From: Verrucomicrobiota bacterium
GTDB taxonomy: Bacteria; Verrucomicrobiota; Verrucomicrobiia; Verrucomicrobiales; Akkermansiaceae
Reading direction: 5' to 3'
Length of the DNA stretch: 50,214 nt
NCBI GenBank assembly: GCA_004294095.1
Contig: RDZR01000042.1
Span: forward strand, 1 to 50,214
The notes below the pieces were generated by a model. It worked only from the letters and a program-made list of their open reading frames with translations, was not told where the DNA came from and did not search any database. Positions within the stretch are counted from its first letter, which is position 1, and each line of letters starts with the position of its first letter. Positions 1 to 8,152 of the stretch are shown here, piece after piece. The position numbers and the translations under genes are program-made.

Positions 1-360
1 CGCCAATTGCTTCGCCACCTCCGCCACCGCAGCCTCGGTGTAGATCGCCCTCAATCGCTTGAACAATTCCTCATCCGAAATCCCACCCTCCGGCATCGGC
101 GGCACCTCCAACAGCAAGTGAAAAGCTTGTCCGCCGAAGCTTTATGCGAAGGATGGATGATTCGACATCAGGCAGTAGGAAAGCACCCGACATCCCGTAA
201 ACTTCTCGCACATCCGCATCAGCATCCGGAAATGCTCCCGCTCCATATCTCCGAGCAAAAAACCTCGCCCAACGACCCGCCCACAAGCGTGGTAAATCTC
301 CGGTTTCGATACCGAATTCTTCCAAGGTGCGATCCAACGCCTGCGGTTATTCCTACTCAT
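1..360 (-). pseudogene. REP-associated (Y1/IS200-like) transposase, interrupted, runs off window start
   Basis: Reading down the minus strand from ATG 358-360, the protein carries features of RAYT/Y1 transposases: an RWIAPWKNSVSKPEIYH start, RVVGRGFLLGD, and CRVLSYCLMSNH, which normally continues into the HuH-type FHLLLEVPP segment. That continuation is present at 1-123 (FHLLLEVPPMPEGGISDEEL, then KRLRAIYTEAAVAEV), but a 33-nt insert at 124-156 sits exactly between SNH and FHLLLE and brings an in-frame TAA at 142-144. The insert length is a multiple of three, so the frame is the same on both sides. The 3' end lies outside the window. The family assignment is from remembered motifs. The catalytic domain is broken within its metal-binding HxH site, so I call it a pseudogene. 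Confidence 0.75.
124..156. repeat. 33-nt hairpin-like repeat inserted in the transposase gene
   Basis: This segment separates two halves of an otherwise continuous transposase reading frame. It contains TGTCCGCCGAAGCTT followed by TATGCGAAGGATGG, so TCCgCC near 130-135 can pair imperfectly with GGatGG near 151-156 around a GAAGC...GCGAA core. It resembles small dispersed repeats of the form GTCC(G/T)CCGAAGCTTTA(T)GCGAAGG seen in many environmental bacterial genomes (from memory, not searched). I see no second full copy in this window. Confidence 0.55.
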
Positions 361-517
361 GACCCCGCCATCACAATCTTTTCAAAAAGCATGGCTTTTC
401 TTACAATTTCATGTGATCGACACTCAGATCATCGCCCGTGGCCTACTTCTCAGGCAAGAGAACAATTTTTGCGGAAATAACTTTTGACATCTCTAAAAGT
501 GACTACATTGTAAACTG

Positions 518-1210
518 ATGAAAATAATTATTTTTTCGATTTTCCCTTTGATGCTGTCAATTCATGCTCAGGCAGCGGTCATCGACAACTTCGCAAGCGG
601 TAATCAGGCGATTTTTCGGGAAAGCTCATGGGATTCACCACCGATCAGGAGCGAAGTTCCAATTTCAGACAGTTTATTTGAATCGCGATTTGTAAGTCTG
701 AGTTACGGAAGCAGCCAGAGTCTAACAGTTACAAACAGTGGGCAGGTTCTGGAATATCAAGTCGGCCTTGGTGAAGGGGGGTATTTCGATATTAGCTATC
801 GCTCACGCACACCGGTCAATCTCCTTGGAGCCGGAGCGACAGCTTTTCGGTTCCACTTTGATGGGGGATACATTGATGGGGAAAGGTCTTCGCCGCGTTT
901 TCCTAACAATCTGGCCCTCGTCACTGTGGCGGGGCGTGCGACTTCTCCTTTATGGGGAGATCGGTTGAGAACAGCCACCGATGAGAATCAAGGGCCATTT
1001 ATTATTGATGCTCCATTTTCTGAGTTCATTGGTGCTGTTGATTTAACGCAAGTAACAGAACTTACTTTTAGTGGATCGAGAATCTTTCATCGTGTTGGAT
1101 TTCGATTGACTAGAATTGAGACAATTCCCGAACCCAGCTTGGTTGGAATTTTTTTGATCGGCGCACTCCCATTCTTCCTGAAGCGCTCAAGGATTGGCAA
1201 GGCACCATAA
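518..1210 (+). CDS. PEP-CTERM sorting-domain exoprotein
   Basis: A 230-residue secreted protein. Residues 1-19 form a signal peptide ending near AQA, followed by a body of unknown fold. The C-terminus is a PEP-CTERM signal: IPEPS at about residue 204, a hydrophobic helix (LVGIFLIGALPFF) and a basic tail (LKRSR). Such tails are recognised by an exosortase and proteins carrying them usually end up at the cell surface or in exopolysaccharide; no exosortase gene is in this window. It stands alone between mobile-element relics, with no operon partner. The body (Asp, Gly and Ser rich) matches nothing I recognise. The start is the first ATG ahead of the signal peptide. Confidence 0.8.
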   Translation: MKIIIFSIFPLMLSIHAQAAVIDNFASGNQAIFRESSWDSPPIRSEVPISDSLFESRFVSLSYGSSQSLTVTNSGQVLEYQVGLGEGGYFDISYRSRTPVNLLGAGATAFRFHFDGGYIDGERSSPRFPNNLALVTVAGRATSPLWGDRLRTATDENQGPFIIDAPFSEFIGAVDLTQVTELTFSGSRIFHRVGFRLTRIETIPEPSLVGIFLIGALPFFLKRSRIGKAP

Positions 1211-1287
1211 GATAGATCAAAAGACAGCCGTCGGCGTTTGTGCTTCATGTGAAAATCGGACCTAGTGTCCGTGCATCAGGCGGTTGA

Positions 1288-1540
1288 ACCCGTTGGACAG
1301 TCCGCTTGTTAGCCGACAAAGTCGTCGAGCTTAAGATCGCACCCTCCGTCTCCACCATAACCGTTCAGCGGACGCTAAAAAAACGAATTGCGTCCTCACC
1401 TGAGCAAATACTGGAAAATCCCGCCCGATGGTTGTGCTGCCTTCGTCGCGCGAATGGAGGTCGTGCTGGAAGTTTACAATACTTTTTATCTGTCACCTTG
1501 TTTGATCCAGCCCCATGGACGACCGCTCAAAGCCGTCTAA
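1288..1540 (+). pseudogene. IS630-type transposase relic, frameshifted and truncated
   Basis: Two frames together spell the helix-turn-helix part of an IS630-family transposase: TRWTVRLLADKVVEL, then TVQRTLKK (1288-1383), then after a shift NELRPHLSKYWKIPP and AAFVARMEVVLEVY. The break lies in the run of seven A at 1377-1383, where the usual KKNEL needs one more base. A stop precedes the first codon (TGA 1285-1287), and the sequence after EVY no longer resembles the family. The catalytic DDE half is missing. It is a decayed internal fragment; the family call rests on remembered consensus only. Confidence 0.65.
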
Positions 1541-1570
1541 CCACCCTCTACGCGAATTTTTGAGGCTCAC

Positions 1571-1623
1571 TTTTGGACACCGTTGTTGAGCGGAAAAATT
1601 AGGGGGGATTTTGGACACCGTTG
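1571..1623. repeat. 15-nt direct repeat pair next to the IS relic
   Basis: TTTTGGACACCGTTG occurs at 1571-1585 and again at 1609-1623, 38 nt apart, just after the IS630-type relic. Such a pair could be leftover element ends or target duplications from a second insertion. Nothing else in the flanks decides between these. Confidence 0.5.
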
Positions 1624-1725
1624 ACATTCGTTAGGTGTTTGAATCCGCCGCCCATCAAAACCGTAGAGATCAACAATGCACTATTGGATATGTTCATTCC
1701 AGTCAGTGAGCAGAAGGGGCAATTT

Positions 1726-1863
1726 ATGTCAATAGATGAGTCGCCTTGGCCTATGGAGTGGAGAAGGGATTTTCGTAGTGAAATCCAAAGAGAATTTCAT
1801 CAGCCGATTTTTTGCTATTCATCGAACAAGATTGGGCATATGGATGCGGCGCACCTTGATTGA
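1726..1863 (+). CDS. Small hypothetical ORF abutting nuoA
   Basis: A 45-codon frame starting MSIDESPWPMEWRRDF and ending HMDAAHLD. A good ribosome-binding site (AGAAGGGG) ends 6 nt before ATG 1726. Its TGA is separated from the nuoA ATG by three bases, and nuoA itself has no obvious ribosome-binding site, which would fit translational coupling. The frame stays open upstream to about 1621 without a convincing start there, so it may instead be the tail of a broken gene truncated by the neighbouring insertions. I recognise no family. Low confidence. Confidence 0.35.
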   Translation: MSIDESPWPMEWRRDFRSEIQREFHQPIFCYSSNKIGHMDAAHLD

Positions 1864-1866
1864 TTT

Positions 1867-2241
1867 ATGCCATACGATTATTTACCCGTTCTGCTGCAAA
1901 TAGTCATCGCCCTCGGTTTTGCGGTGACGACGCTTACTCTGAGTGTCGTGTTTGGCCGATCTGCCAAGCGCAACGCGACGAAGGACAGCGCGTATGAGTG
2001 CGGGATGGTGCCGATTGGCGAAGGATCTCCGCGGTTTTCAGTGAAATTTTATTTAGTCGCGATGTTATTCGTCATTTTTGATATTGAAGTTGTTTTCATG
2101 TATCCATGGGCGGTTCAATTTCGCGATTTATCGGCGCAATATGGTGCGACCGCGCTGGTGAGCATGGCCGGATTTGCTGGGATTTTGGTCTTTGCTTACG
2201 TTTACGCGCTTAAAAAGGGTGCGCTGAGTTGGAAATCTTAA
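1867..2241 (+). CDS. nuoA: NADH-quinone oxidoreductase subunit A
   Basis: Membrane subunit of respiratory complex I, 124 residues, the usual length. Three hydrophobic helices are visible (about 7-28, 63-80 and 93-113). The family hallmarks are present: the loop KDSAYECGMVPIGEG with its conserved Cys, then RFSVKFYLVAMLFVIFDIEV with the FDIE motif, then YPWA. In most bacteria nuoA heads a 11-14-gene nuo operon, but here it is followed by a Dabb-domain gene and a reductase, so it is an orphan in this window; the rest of complex I must lie elsewhere. The start ATG 1867 lies 3 nt after the preceding small ORF. Confidence 0.93.
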   Translation: MPYDYLPVLLQIVIALGFAVTTLTLSVVFGRSAKRNATKDSAYECGMVPIGEGSPRFSVKFYLVAMLFVIFDIEVVFMYPWAVQFRDLSAQYGATALVSMAGFAGILVFAYVYALKKGALSWKS

Positions 2242-2252
2242 GTTGCCTGTTT

Positions 2253-2570
2253 ATGGTCTTGCACGTCATCTATTTCCAACTCAAGCCGGAAGTGGATGGG
2301 AAAGTCATGGAGGAGTTGGTGCGCACCAGCCGCAGCTTGTTGGTAAAAATTCCTGAGGTGATGAATGTGCGCTCTGGCCGCAGCCTCGATCCTAAGTCGC
2401 AATGGCAGATGACACTTTCCTTTGAGGTGGCATCGTTAGAAAAGCTGCACATCGCGATGGATAGTCCGTTTTATCTCAAATTTTTAGAGAAATACGTCAA
2501 GCCTCATACGATGGACGAGTTTTCGATGAACTTTGAGTTAGATCCCTCGAAAAACCTGAAGTATTCATAG
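2253..2570 (+). CDS. Dabb-domain (stress-responsive A/B barrel) protein
   Basis: A 105-residue soluble protein beginning MVLHVIYFQLKPEVDG. The pattern of a short beta strand opening with HxxxFxLK, an LVRTSRSLLVKIPEV helix, a central GRS..DPKSQW strand and the closing PFYLKFLEKYVKP segment fits the dimeric alpha/beta Dabb fold (PF07876). Its function is unknown; members are small cytoplasmic proteins. An upstream in-frame start at 2229 would overlap nuoA; I prefer ATG 2253, which lies just after the nuoA stop at 2239-2241 and directly precedes the domain. Probably cotranscribed with nuoA. Confidence 0.75.
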   Translation: MVLHVIYFQLKPEVDGKVMEELVRTSRSLLVKIPEVMNVRSGRSLDPKSQWQMTLSFEVASLEKLHIAMDSPFYLKFLEKYVKPHTMDEFSMNFELDPSKNLKYS

Positions 2571-2662
2571 AGCAATGCCAATCTAACAGGCAAAATGGCA
2601 CAAATCCGGCTTGATTGTGGCGGGTCGCACACCCACTTTCCGCGCACAATCGAATTTTTTCC

Positions 2663-4402
2663 ATGGCATTTTCTTTTCAGCTTCCGCCCGATGCTCCGTT
2701 TACTCCCGAACAACGAGCATGGTTAGGTGATTTTCTCTCCAAAGCATTGGCCCAAGGCATGCAGGCGGCAAGCGCTCCGGCGGCAGTGGCGAGTGTGCCA
2801 GTGACGGTGCTCTTCGGTTCGCAAACGGGCACGGCAGAAGGGCTCGCAAAAAAATTGGCCAAGACGCTGGGCAAGGGAAATTTTCTTCCAGAGATCCAAG
2901 ACATGGGCAGTTATGATCGGCAGCGCCTCGCCCAAGAGCGTAATTTGCTGATCATCACTTCGACCTATGGCGATGGCGAACCGCCGGATTCTGCCATCGA
3001 GCTTCACCGCTGGCTGATGAGCGATCAGGCACCGAAGTTGAATCAATTGCAGTTTTCTGTGCTGGCACTCGGCGATACGAGCTATCCGGATTTTTGCAAA
3101 TGTGGCGTGGAATTTGACACTCGCCTCGCAGCCTTGGGTGGCCAGCGCATCGCAGACCGGGTGGATGTGGATGTGGATCCAGACGAGCCGTTCGCGCGCT
3201 GGTCCGCGGCGGTCATTGCACAACTCGCCCCTGCGGCTGCCCTTGCCACCAGCTACGTGCCCGCCGCAGATGCTGAGGAAACCGGTTACTCGAAGGCCAA
3301 TCCATTTCCAGCCAAAGTCGTCGAAAATTCCAACCTCAATGGACCGGGTGAAAAGCAGACGCATCATGTCGCATTTTCACTCGCCGATTCTGGTCTCGAG
3401 TATGAAGTTGGCGATGCACTCGGCGTTTACCCACAAAATCCGCTCAACGTGGTAAAGGAAATTATCGAGAATTTGCCATTCAAGCCAAGCGATGTTCCCA
3501 TCCCGAGCGGCGGCCAAGCATCGCTAGAAGAGGCATTGCTTTACCACTACGATATCGGCACGCTCAATAAATCGATCATCCAAAAATGGCAGGCAAAAAG
3601 CGGCTCTCCTTTTCTCCGCTCGTTGGTCCAGGCTGATGACAAAAAAGCGTGGGATGACTTTTGCTGGGGCCGCGATTTGATTGATTTGGTCATCGATCAT
3701 CCAGCGGATTTTGGCGACGCGGAGGAATTTGTTTCGATTTTGAAAAAATTGCAGCCGCGGCTCTACTCGATTGCCTCCAGTCCGCGCGCGCATCCGAGCG
3801 AAGTGCATCTGTGCGTGGGCATCGTGCGCTACCACACGCATGGCCGCGCGCGCGGTGGGATTTGTTCCACTTTTCTAGCAGATCGCCTAAACGATGCATC
3901 GCCGCCGCGAGTTTTCGTGCACACCAATCCGGCATTTCGTCTGCCGAGTGACTTGAGCAAGCCGCTCATCATGGTCGGCCCAGGGACTGGCATTGCTCCA
4001 TTCCGCGCGTTTCTCGAAGAACGCAAGGCGACCAATGCCAGCGGCGAGAATTGGCTCTTTTTCGGCAATCCTTACCGCGCCACCGACTATCTTTACGAAG
4101 ACGAACTCACCGGCTATCTCAAGGATGGCACGCTCGCGCAACTCGATCTCGCGTGGTCTCGTGATCAAAAGGAAAAAATTTACGTGCAGCAATTGATGAT
4201 CCAGCAAGGCCAACGCTTGTGGGAATGGCTCAACAATGGTGCCTCATTCTACGTCTGCGGCGATGCTTCACGGATGGCGAAAGATGTGGATCTCGCGCTG
4301 CATCAGGTGATTGCTGAGCACGGTAAAATGAGCGCGGATGAGGCATCTGCATTTGTTACGCAATTGAAAAAGGACAAGCGCTATCAACGCGACGTCTATT
4401 GA
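2663..4402 (+). CDS. cysJ: CysJ-like diflavin reductase (sulfite reductase flavoprotein subunit)
   Basis: About 579 residues with the full cytochrome-P450-reductase architecture. N-terminal flavodoxin domain: LFGSQTGTAEGLAKKLAKTL for FMN and STYGDGEPPDSA. Central FAD domain: RLYSIASSP and RGGICSTFLAD. C-terminal NADPH domain: GPGTGIAPFRAFLEER, FFGNPYRATDYLYEDEL, YVCGDASRMAKDVD and the terminal RYQRDVY. It moves electrons from NADPH via FAD and FMN to a haem partner, typically the CysI sulfite reductase. No cysI or other sulfur gene is adjacent, so the partner is unproven. ATG 2663 is preferred over an in-frame start at 2615 because family proteins begin shortly before this point. It converges with the next gene 10 nt away. 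Confidence 0.85.
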   Translation: MAFSFQLPPDAPFTPEQRAWLGDFLSKALAQGMQAASAPAAVASVPVTVLFGSQTGTAEGLAKKLAKTLGKGNFLPEIQDMGSYDRQRLAQERNLLIITSTYGDGEPPDSAIELHRWLMSDQAPKLNQLQFSVLALGDTSYPDFCKCGVEFDTRLAALGGQRIADRVDVDVDPDEPFARWSAAVIAQLAPAAALATSYVPAADAEETGYSKANPFPAKVVENSNLNGPGEKQTHHVAFSLADSGLEYEVGDALGVYPQNPLNVVKEIIENLPFKPSDVPIPSGGQASLEEALLYHYDIGTLNKSIIQKWQAKSGSPFLRSLVQADDKKAWDDFCWGRDLIDLVIDHPADFGDAEEFVSILKKLQPRLYSIASSPRAHPSEVHLCVGIVRYHTHGRARGGICSTFLADRLNDASPPRVFVHTNPAFRLPSDLSKPLIMVGPGTGIAPFRAFLEERKATNASGENWLFFGNPYRATDYLYEDELTGYLKDGTLAQLDLAWSRDQKEKIYVQQLMIQQGQRLWEWLNNGASFYVCGDASRMAKDVDLALHQVIAEHGKMSADEASAFVTQLKKDKRYQRDVY

Positions 4403-4412
4403 GCGATGGCCG

Positions 4413-5078
4413 TCACTCGCTGAGCTTGATGACCAAGCGTCCGTTCTCAATTTTAAATTCTTCGATCCCCGCCACCTTGCCTTTGATCGGCTCGCCTTGG
4501 CCGAGAACTTTGCTCAGCAAATCTTGGCCCTTCAGCCCGCCCAACCAATCGTTAGGCAAAGAAATTCCCCACACCGTCAGATCATCCAATTTCAAGCTCA
4601 CCTCGCCGGGCACATCGCTCACCAAAAATCGCGCACGCGCCTTGAGCCGTTTGCCGCCTAAAATCGGAAGGTCCGGATCCAAATCCATCTCCACCCGTGC
4701 ATGCACCGCATTGGGGACCAATTCAAAGCGCAGAGATTTTCCCAAATCCGTATTCTGATTGAGCAATCCATTCAGCTCGCGTTCTGTTAGAATGATTTCC
4801 TTGGAGCCTTTTTCATACGTCGGCGGTGCCACATCCGGATCCGTGGCGGCATTCGGATCGGTAACGGCATCGTTTTGAATCGGCCGCTCAAGTGCTTCCA
4901 CCTTGGCCTCCACCACGGTCAACTCCGCCGGGCTCAGCACCACCGGGCTAATGGGTCGATTGAACCACCACCACAATCCGGCGACGAGTAAGATGACTGA
5001 AATAAGCACACCTAGCACGATCCAGAGCGTTTTTGAGTGCTTCGGCGGAGCAACGGGCGGGACTGCGATTTCTGTCAT
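4413..5078 (-). CDS. Hypothetical single-helix membrane-anchored protein
   Basis: 221 residues. A short proline-rich cytoplasmic start (MTEIAVPPVAPPKHSK) is followed by one transmembrane helix at about 18-40, then a linker and a mostly beta-looking domain carrying ILTERELNGLLNQNTDLG, a strand ending RVEMDLDPDLPILGG and SLPNDWLGGLKGQDLL. This helix plus LTERELN arrangement recurs in hypothetical proteins of planctomycetes and verrucomicrobia as I remember it; no function is known to me. It is transcribed alone, converging with the CysJ-like gene and downstream of the DUF268 gene. Confidence 0.7.
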   Translation of the reverse strand: MTEIAVPPVAPPKHSKTLWIVLGVLISVILLVAGLWWWFNRPISPVVLSPAELTVVEAKVEALERPIQNDAVTDPNAATDPDVAPPTYEKGSKEIILTERELNGLLNQNTDLGKSLRFELVPNAVHARVEMDLDPDLPILGGKRLKARARFLVSDVPGEVSLKLDDLTVWGISLPNDWLGGLKGQDLLSKVLGQGEPIKGKVAGIEEFKIENGRLVIKLSE

Positions 5079-5132
5079 GAATTTAAAGTGCCATCATTTT
5101 AGTGATCTGACAATGGCAGATCCGATGATCCT

Positions 5133-5906
5133 CTAACATGATTCTTTGCGCGCGACGAACATCAATATCCCCTCTTCTTTTCCGGAAAACGAAGAAGCTG
5201 CCAAATGGATGACTGAGCGGTCTTCGCGCACCATCGCCACCCGCTCTATCACCCACCCTTGATCAAATGCGGCAAGCATTTTCCCTGCGTCTAAAATCCG
5301 GTGGGCATTGAATTCCACACGCTCGTCTCCCACCGGGCAGGAAAAATACAATCGTCCGCCGGCAGATACCATCGCCATCAGTTGCTCAAGTCCGCGCAAA
5401 TGGCCATCCGGATCTAAACGATCTCCATAGCGGCCAAGGCCAAAATGCTCGATGCTGTGCAAGCATGATAGCGAAGCAACGGTGCCACGCCACTTCGGCG
5501 CGAGTGGCTCTAACAAATCGACACGCTCGAAGATAACTCCATCTAACATCACCGGTGCCTCGCGAATATCTAACACATGCACCTCACAAAATACCGCCAC
5601 TTGCGTCACAAAACCATCCAACCTAGAGCCAACATCCACATGCTGATGAGGCGCATCTTGGTGAACCCAGCGTGAAATGGTTAGATCCTGCACTGCATAC
5701 ATGCCGATGCCTCCAGAATGATCATCCCATTCATCGATGATTGGGAAATCCTGCCCCAAACGCATCGGATGGCCCTTCGCGAGTTTTAGAAACTCCTTGC
5801 GCTGGGCAAGGTATCGCCACCAATCGCTGCATGCTCGGAGCGGGTTTCGTGGGCGTATTCCGCATGCTTTTGTTAGAACAATGAGCGACTTTCGGATGCT
5901 AGGCAT
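5133..5906 (-). CDS. DUF268 family protein, methyltransferase-like
   Basis: About 257 residues. The segments HVDVGSRLDGFVTQVAVF, VHVLDIRE, SLSCLHSIEHFGLGRYGD and GGRLYFSCPVGDERVEFNAH match DUF268 proteins, which look like a divergent Rossmann methyltransferase: DVGSR in the cofactor loop position, the acidic DIRE at the end of strand 2, and SCLHSIEHFGLG in place of the usual post-strand-4 motif. They often sit in surface-glycan regions, but no glycan genes are adjacent here. I chose ATG 5904-5906; a TTG five codons upstream is possible. Activity and substrate are unknown. Confidence 0.75.
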   Translation of the reverse strand: MPSIRKSLIVLTKACGIRPRNPLRACSDWWRYLAQRKEFLKLAKGHPMRLGQDFPIIDEWDDHSGGIGMYAVQDLTISRWVHQDAPHQHVDVGSRLDGFVTQVAVFCEVHVLDIREAPVMLDGVIFERVDLLEPLAPKWRGTVASLSCLHSIEHFGLGRYGDRLDPDGHLRGLEQLMAMVSAGGRLYFSCPVGDERVEFNAHRILDAGKMLAAFDQGWVIERVAMVREDRSVIHLAASSFSGKEEGILMFVARKESC

Positions 5907-5955
5907 GACGGCAGAATGCAAGAGAAATTTACTTTAAAGCAAGTCCATCGTGCAA

Positions 5956-7653
5956 TCAGTCCGCACCTAGAACGCCTTTGAGAGAGCGCGTCGTCTGAAT
6001 CGCAGTGACTGCTATCGTGTAAATGATGTCGTCCACCAATGCGCCTCGGGAAAGATCATTGACGGGCTTGCGCAAGCCTTGCAGCACTGGGCCAATGCTC
6101 ACCAGATTCGCACTGCGCTGCACCGCTTTGTATGTCGTATTTCCCGTATTGAGATCGGGGAAAACAAAAACCGTCGCTTGGCCAGCCACTGGGCTGTTAG
6201 GTGCTTTGGTCGCCGCGACTTCCGCGATCGCCGCGGCATCGTATTGCAATGGGCCGTCTAACACTAAATCCGGGCGCAATGTTTTAGCGATGGCAGTTGC
6301 CTCGCGCACGTGATCCACATCCACGCCGGTGCCAGACTCGCCGGTGCTATAACTGATCAATGCGATTCGTGCCGGAATGCCAAATTGCTCGGCTGTTTCC
6401 GCGCTTTGGATGGCAATATCTGCTAGAGTTTCCGCATCTGGATTTGGGTTCACCGCACAATCTCCATAGACGACGACTTGCTCCGGCAAGCACATGAAAA
6501 ATACCGATGAAACCACACGCGCCTCGGGATGCGTTTTGATCAACTGCAAAGCGGGCCGGATTGTATGCGCTGAAGAATGCACGGCTCCAGAAACAAGGCC
6601 ATCCACTTCATCCAGTGCCAACATCATCGTGCCTAACATCACGTTGTCTTCTAACAACTCAAGTGCTGCCTTTTCACTTAAATTTTTGTGCTTTCGCATC
6701 TCCATGAGTGGCGCGACGTAGCGGCCGCGGCACGCACCTGGATCGATCATCTCGATCGCCTCAGGCAGCACCATTCCGTTAGCCGATGCCACGCGCCGAA
6801 TTTCATCGGGATTTCCTAACAGAACACAGCGCGCAATCTTACGTTGATGGCATGCCAGCGCGGCGGCGATGGTGCGTGGCTCATTCCCTTCCGGTAAAAT
6901 AATCCGGCGGTCCAGCCCACGCGCCCATGAGGCGAGCTTATGCCGAAACGCGGCTGGAGACATCCGCACTGCAAGTTCGCTATTGCAGTGTTTTTCTAAC
7001 CGTTCTCCAGAGACGTGGCGTGCAATAAAATCCATGACCAGATTCATTCGTTCCAAATCATCGGCCGGCACTTCTTTACTCATGCGTGATAAATCCAAGG
7101 CCGTCTGGTAACTTCCCGTGCGCACTTTCATCACCGGCAATCCACTGGCAAATGCGCGTTGGCAAAATGCGGCGATGTTTGAATCCAGCTCGGTATTACT
7201 AGTCAATACAATGCCAGCCAATACCACACCATTGAGTGCTGCTAGAGATGCCGCCATGATTAAATCTTCCCGATCGACGGGCATGATCAAGAGTGCTCCA
7301 GGTGCAAAAACATGGTAAATGTGTGAGACTGTGCGGGCACACAGAGCCACCGAGTGCACTCGCCGCTGCACAATTTCTCCTTCTGAAATCACCTCTGCAT
7401 GCAAGTGGCGGGCAACATCGATCGCGCGAAATGCATGCAAACGACTGTTATCCGGAATCGCGCCTAACAGCTCAAATGTTCCATCCGCAAAAAGTTGGCA
7501 TTCGCGATGGAGCCGCTCGACTGCAGCCTGAGTCTGCTCGGTTGTTAGAGATTGCTGCGCTGCGTTTGCCTCGTGGGTATCGACAATCGGCACCATGCCT
7601 TGGCTCGATTCTTCTAACGGTTTTCCCACTTTATTAAGGATGCAGCCAATCAC
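5956..7653 (-). CDS. pta: Phosphate acetyltransferase, central and catalytic part (downstream of in-frame amber)
   Basis: 565 codons from a GTG at 7651-7653. This part contains the DRTGG-type middle domain (about 60-190) and the complete PTA catalytic domain (about 230-560), with RIILPEGNEPRT, ARCVLLGNPDEI, DEVDGLVSGAVHSSAHTIRP, GPLQYDAA, SPVAGQATVFVFPDLNTGNT and QGLRKPVNDLSRGA. It interconverts acetyl-CoA and acetyl phosphate, coupling to AckA. Homology to long Pta proteins continues upstream in the same frame through a TAG at 7675-7677 into the 7675-8148 fragment, so this is the distal part of a split gene. Since single-domain Pta enzymes are active in other bacteria, this piece could work alone if translated from GTG 7653 or another internal start. 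No strong ribosome-binding site is seen. Confidence 0.85.
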   Translation of the reverse strand: MIGCILNKVGKPLEESSQGMVPIVDTHEANAAQQSLTTEQTQAAVERLHRECQLFADGTFELLGAIPDNSRLHAFRAIDVARHLHAEVISEGEIVQRRVHSVALCARTVSHIYHVFAPGALLIMPVDREDLIMAASLAALNGVVLAGIVLTSNTELDSNIAAFCQRAFASGLPVMKVRTGSYQTALDLSRMSKEVPADDLERMNLVMDFIARHVSGERLEKHCNSELAVRMSPAAFRHKLASWARGLDRRIILPEGNEPRTIAAALACHQRKIARCVLLGNPDEIRRVASANGMVLPEAIEMIDPGACRGRYVAPLMEMRKHKNLSEKAALELLEDNVMLGTMMLALDEVDGLVSGAVHSSAHTIRPALQLIKTHPEARVVSSVFFMCLPEQVVVYGDCAVNPNPDAETLADIAIQSAETAEQFGIPARIALISYSTGESGTGVDVDHVREATAIAKTLRPDLVLDGPLQYDAAAIAEVAATKAPNSPVAGQATVFVFPDLNTGNTTYKAVQRSANLVSIGPVLQGLRKPVNDLSRGALVDDIIYTIAVTAIQTTRSLKGVLGAD

Positions 7654-7674
7654 TTTCGGATGATCAATGCCCCC

Positions 7675-7677
7675 CTA
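7675..7677 (-). other. In-frame amber codon splitting pta
   Basis: The coding strand reads CTT TAG GGG GGC ATT around this point; the frame is identical before and after, so this is a base substitution rather than an indel. TAG also ends other genes in the window (for example the Dabb gene at 2568-2570), so the code is not reassigned. A run of six G follows directly. Confidence 0.85.
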
Positions 7678-8148
7678 AAGTGCAGCTGCCGTTTCCATTT
7701 TTTTCTCAAAATCCGCGGCGGATTCATCGCCTATGGTGCTTACCAAGATGACGTCTGCATCAAGATTACTCGCCATCAACCGGTTCAAGCGATTGTTGAA
7801 GGTCTGCCCCTCGGATGGCAGCAGAGCTTCGACAATCACCACATCCACATCCTCGCTGGCTTCACTGACTTTTTCGATGACGTGTTCCATCAAGTCGCCC
7901 ACACGCTCTTCGCGCACAGATTCATCCGCCTCAGCAATCGGGATCGAAGCAGGCGGGATTTTTCCCATCGTCGCCTTCATGAATAACGTCGATGGATCTG
8001 ACTCCGCGGGAAGTTGATCCGTTTGTGAGATCGGTTTACAAAAGCCGACGCGGATGCCGCGCCGGTCGAGTGCGCGCACGAGGCCCAAGCAGACGGACGT
8101 GAGCCCGACACCCGAGCCAGTTGCTGCGATAAAAAAAGTGTTTCTCAT
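7675..8148 (-). CDS. pta: Phosphate acetyltransferase, N-terminal P-loop domain fragment
   Basis: 157 codons starting MRNTFFIAATGSGVG, the dethiobiotin-synthetase-like NTPase domain that opens long Pta proteins (about 700 residues in E. coli). Visible are the P-loop-like ATGSGVGLTS, FCKPISQ, VVIVEALLP and LDADVILVS. It ends ETAAAL then TAG, and the same frame continues GGIDHPKVIGCILNKVGK, matching the position after which family members carry an aromatic residue followed by GG. ATG 8146-8148 lies 4 nt after the ackA stop at 8153-8155, so ackA and pta form one transcript. The two parts plus the stop would make about 730 residues, a normal full length. Confidence 0.85.
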   Translation of the reverse strand: MRNTFFIAATGSGVGLTSVCLGLVRALDRRGIRVGFCKPISQTDQLPAESDPSTLFMKATMGKIPPASIPIAEADESVREERVGDLMEHVIEKVSEASEDVDVVIVEALLPSEGQTFNNRLNRLMASNLDADVILVSTIGDESAADFEKKMETAAAL

Positions 8149-8152
8149 GAGC

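Noticed and set aside
7-480. Plus-strand frame of 157 codons at the window start
   Set aside because: It lies opposite the transposase relic and has no coding character; Arg/His/Pro-rich as typical of an antisense frame.
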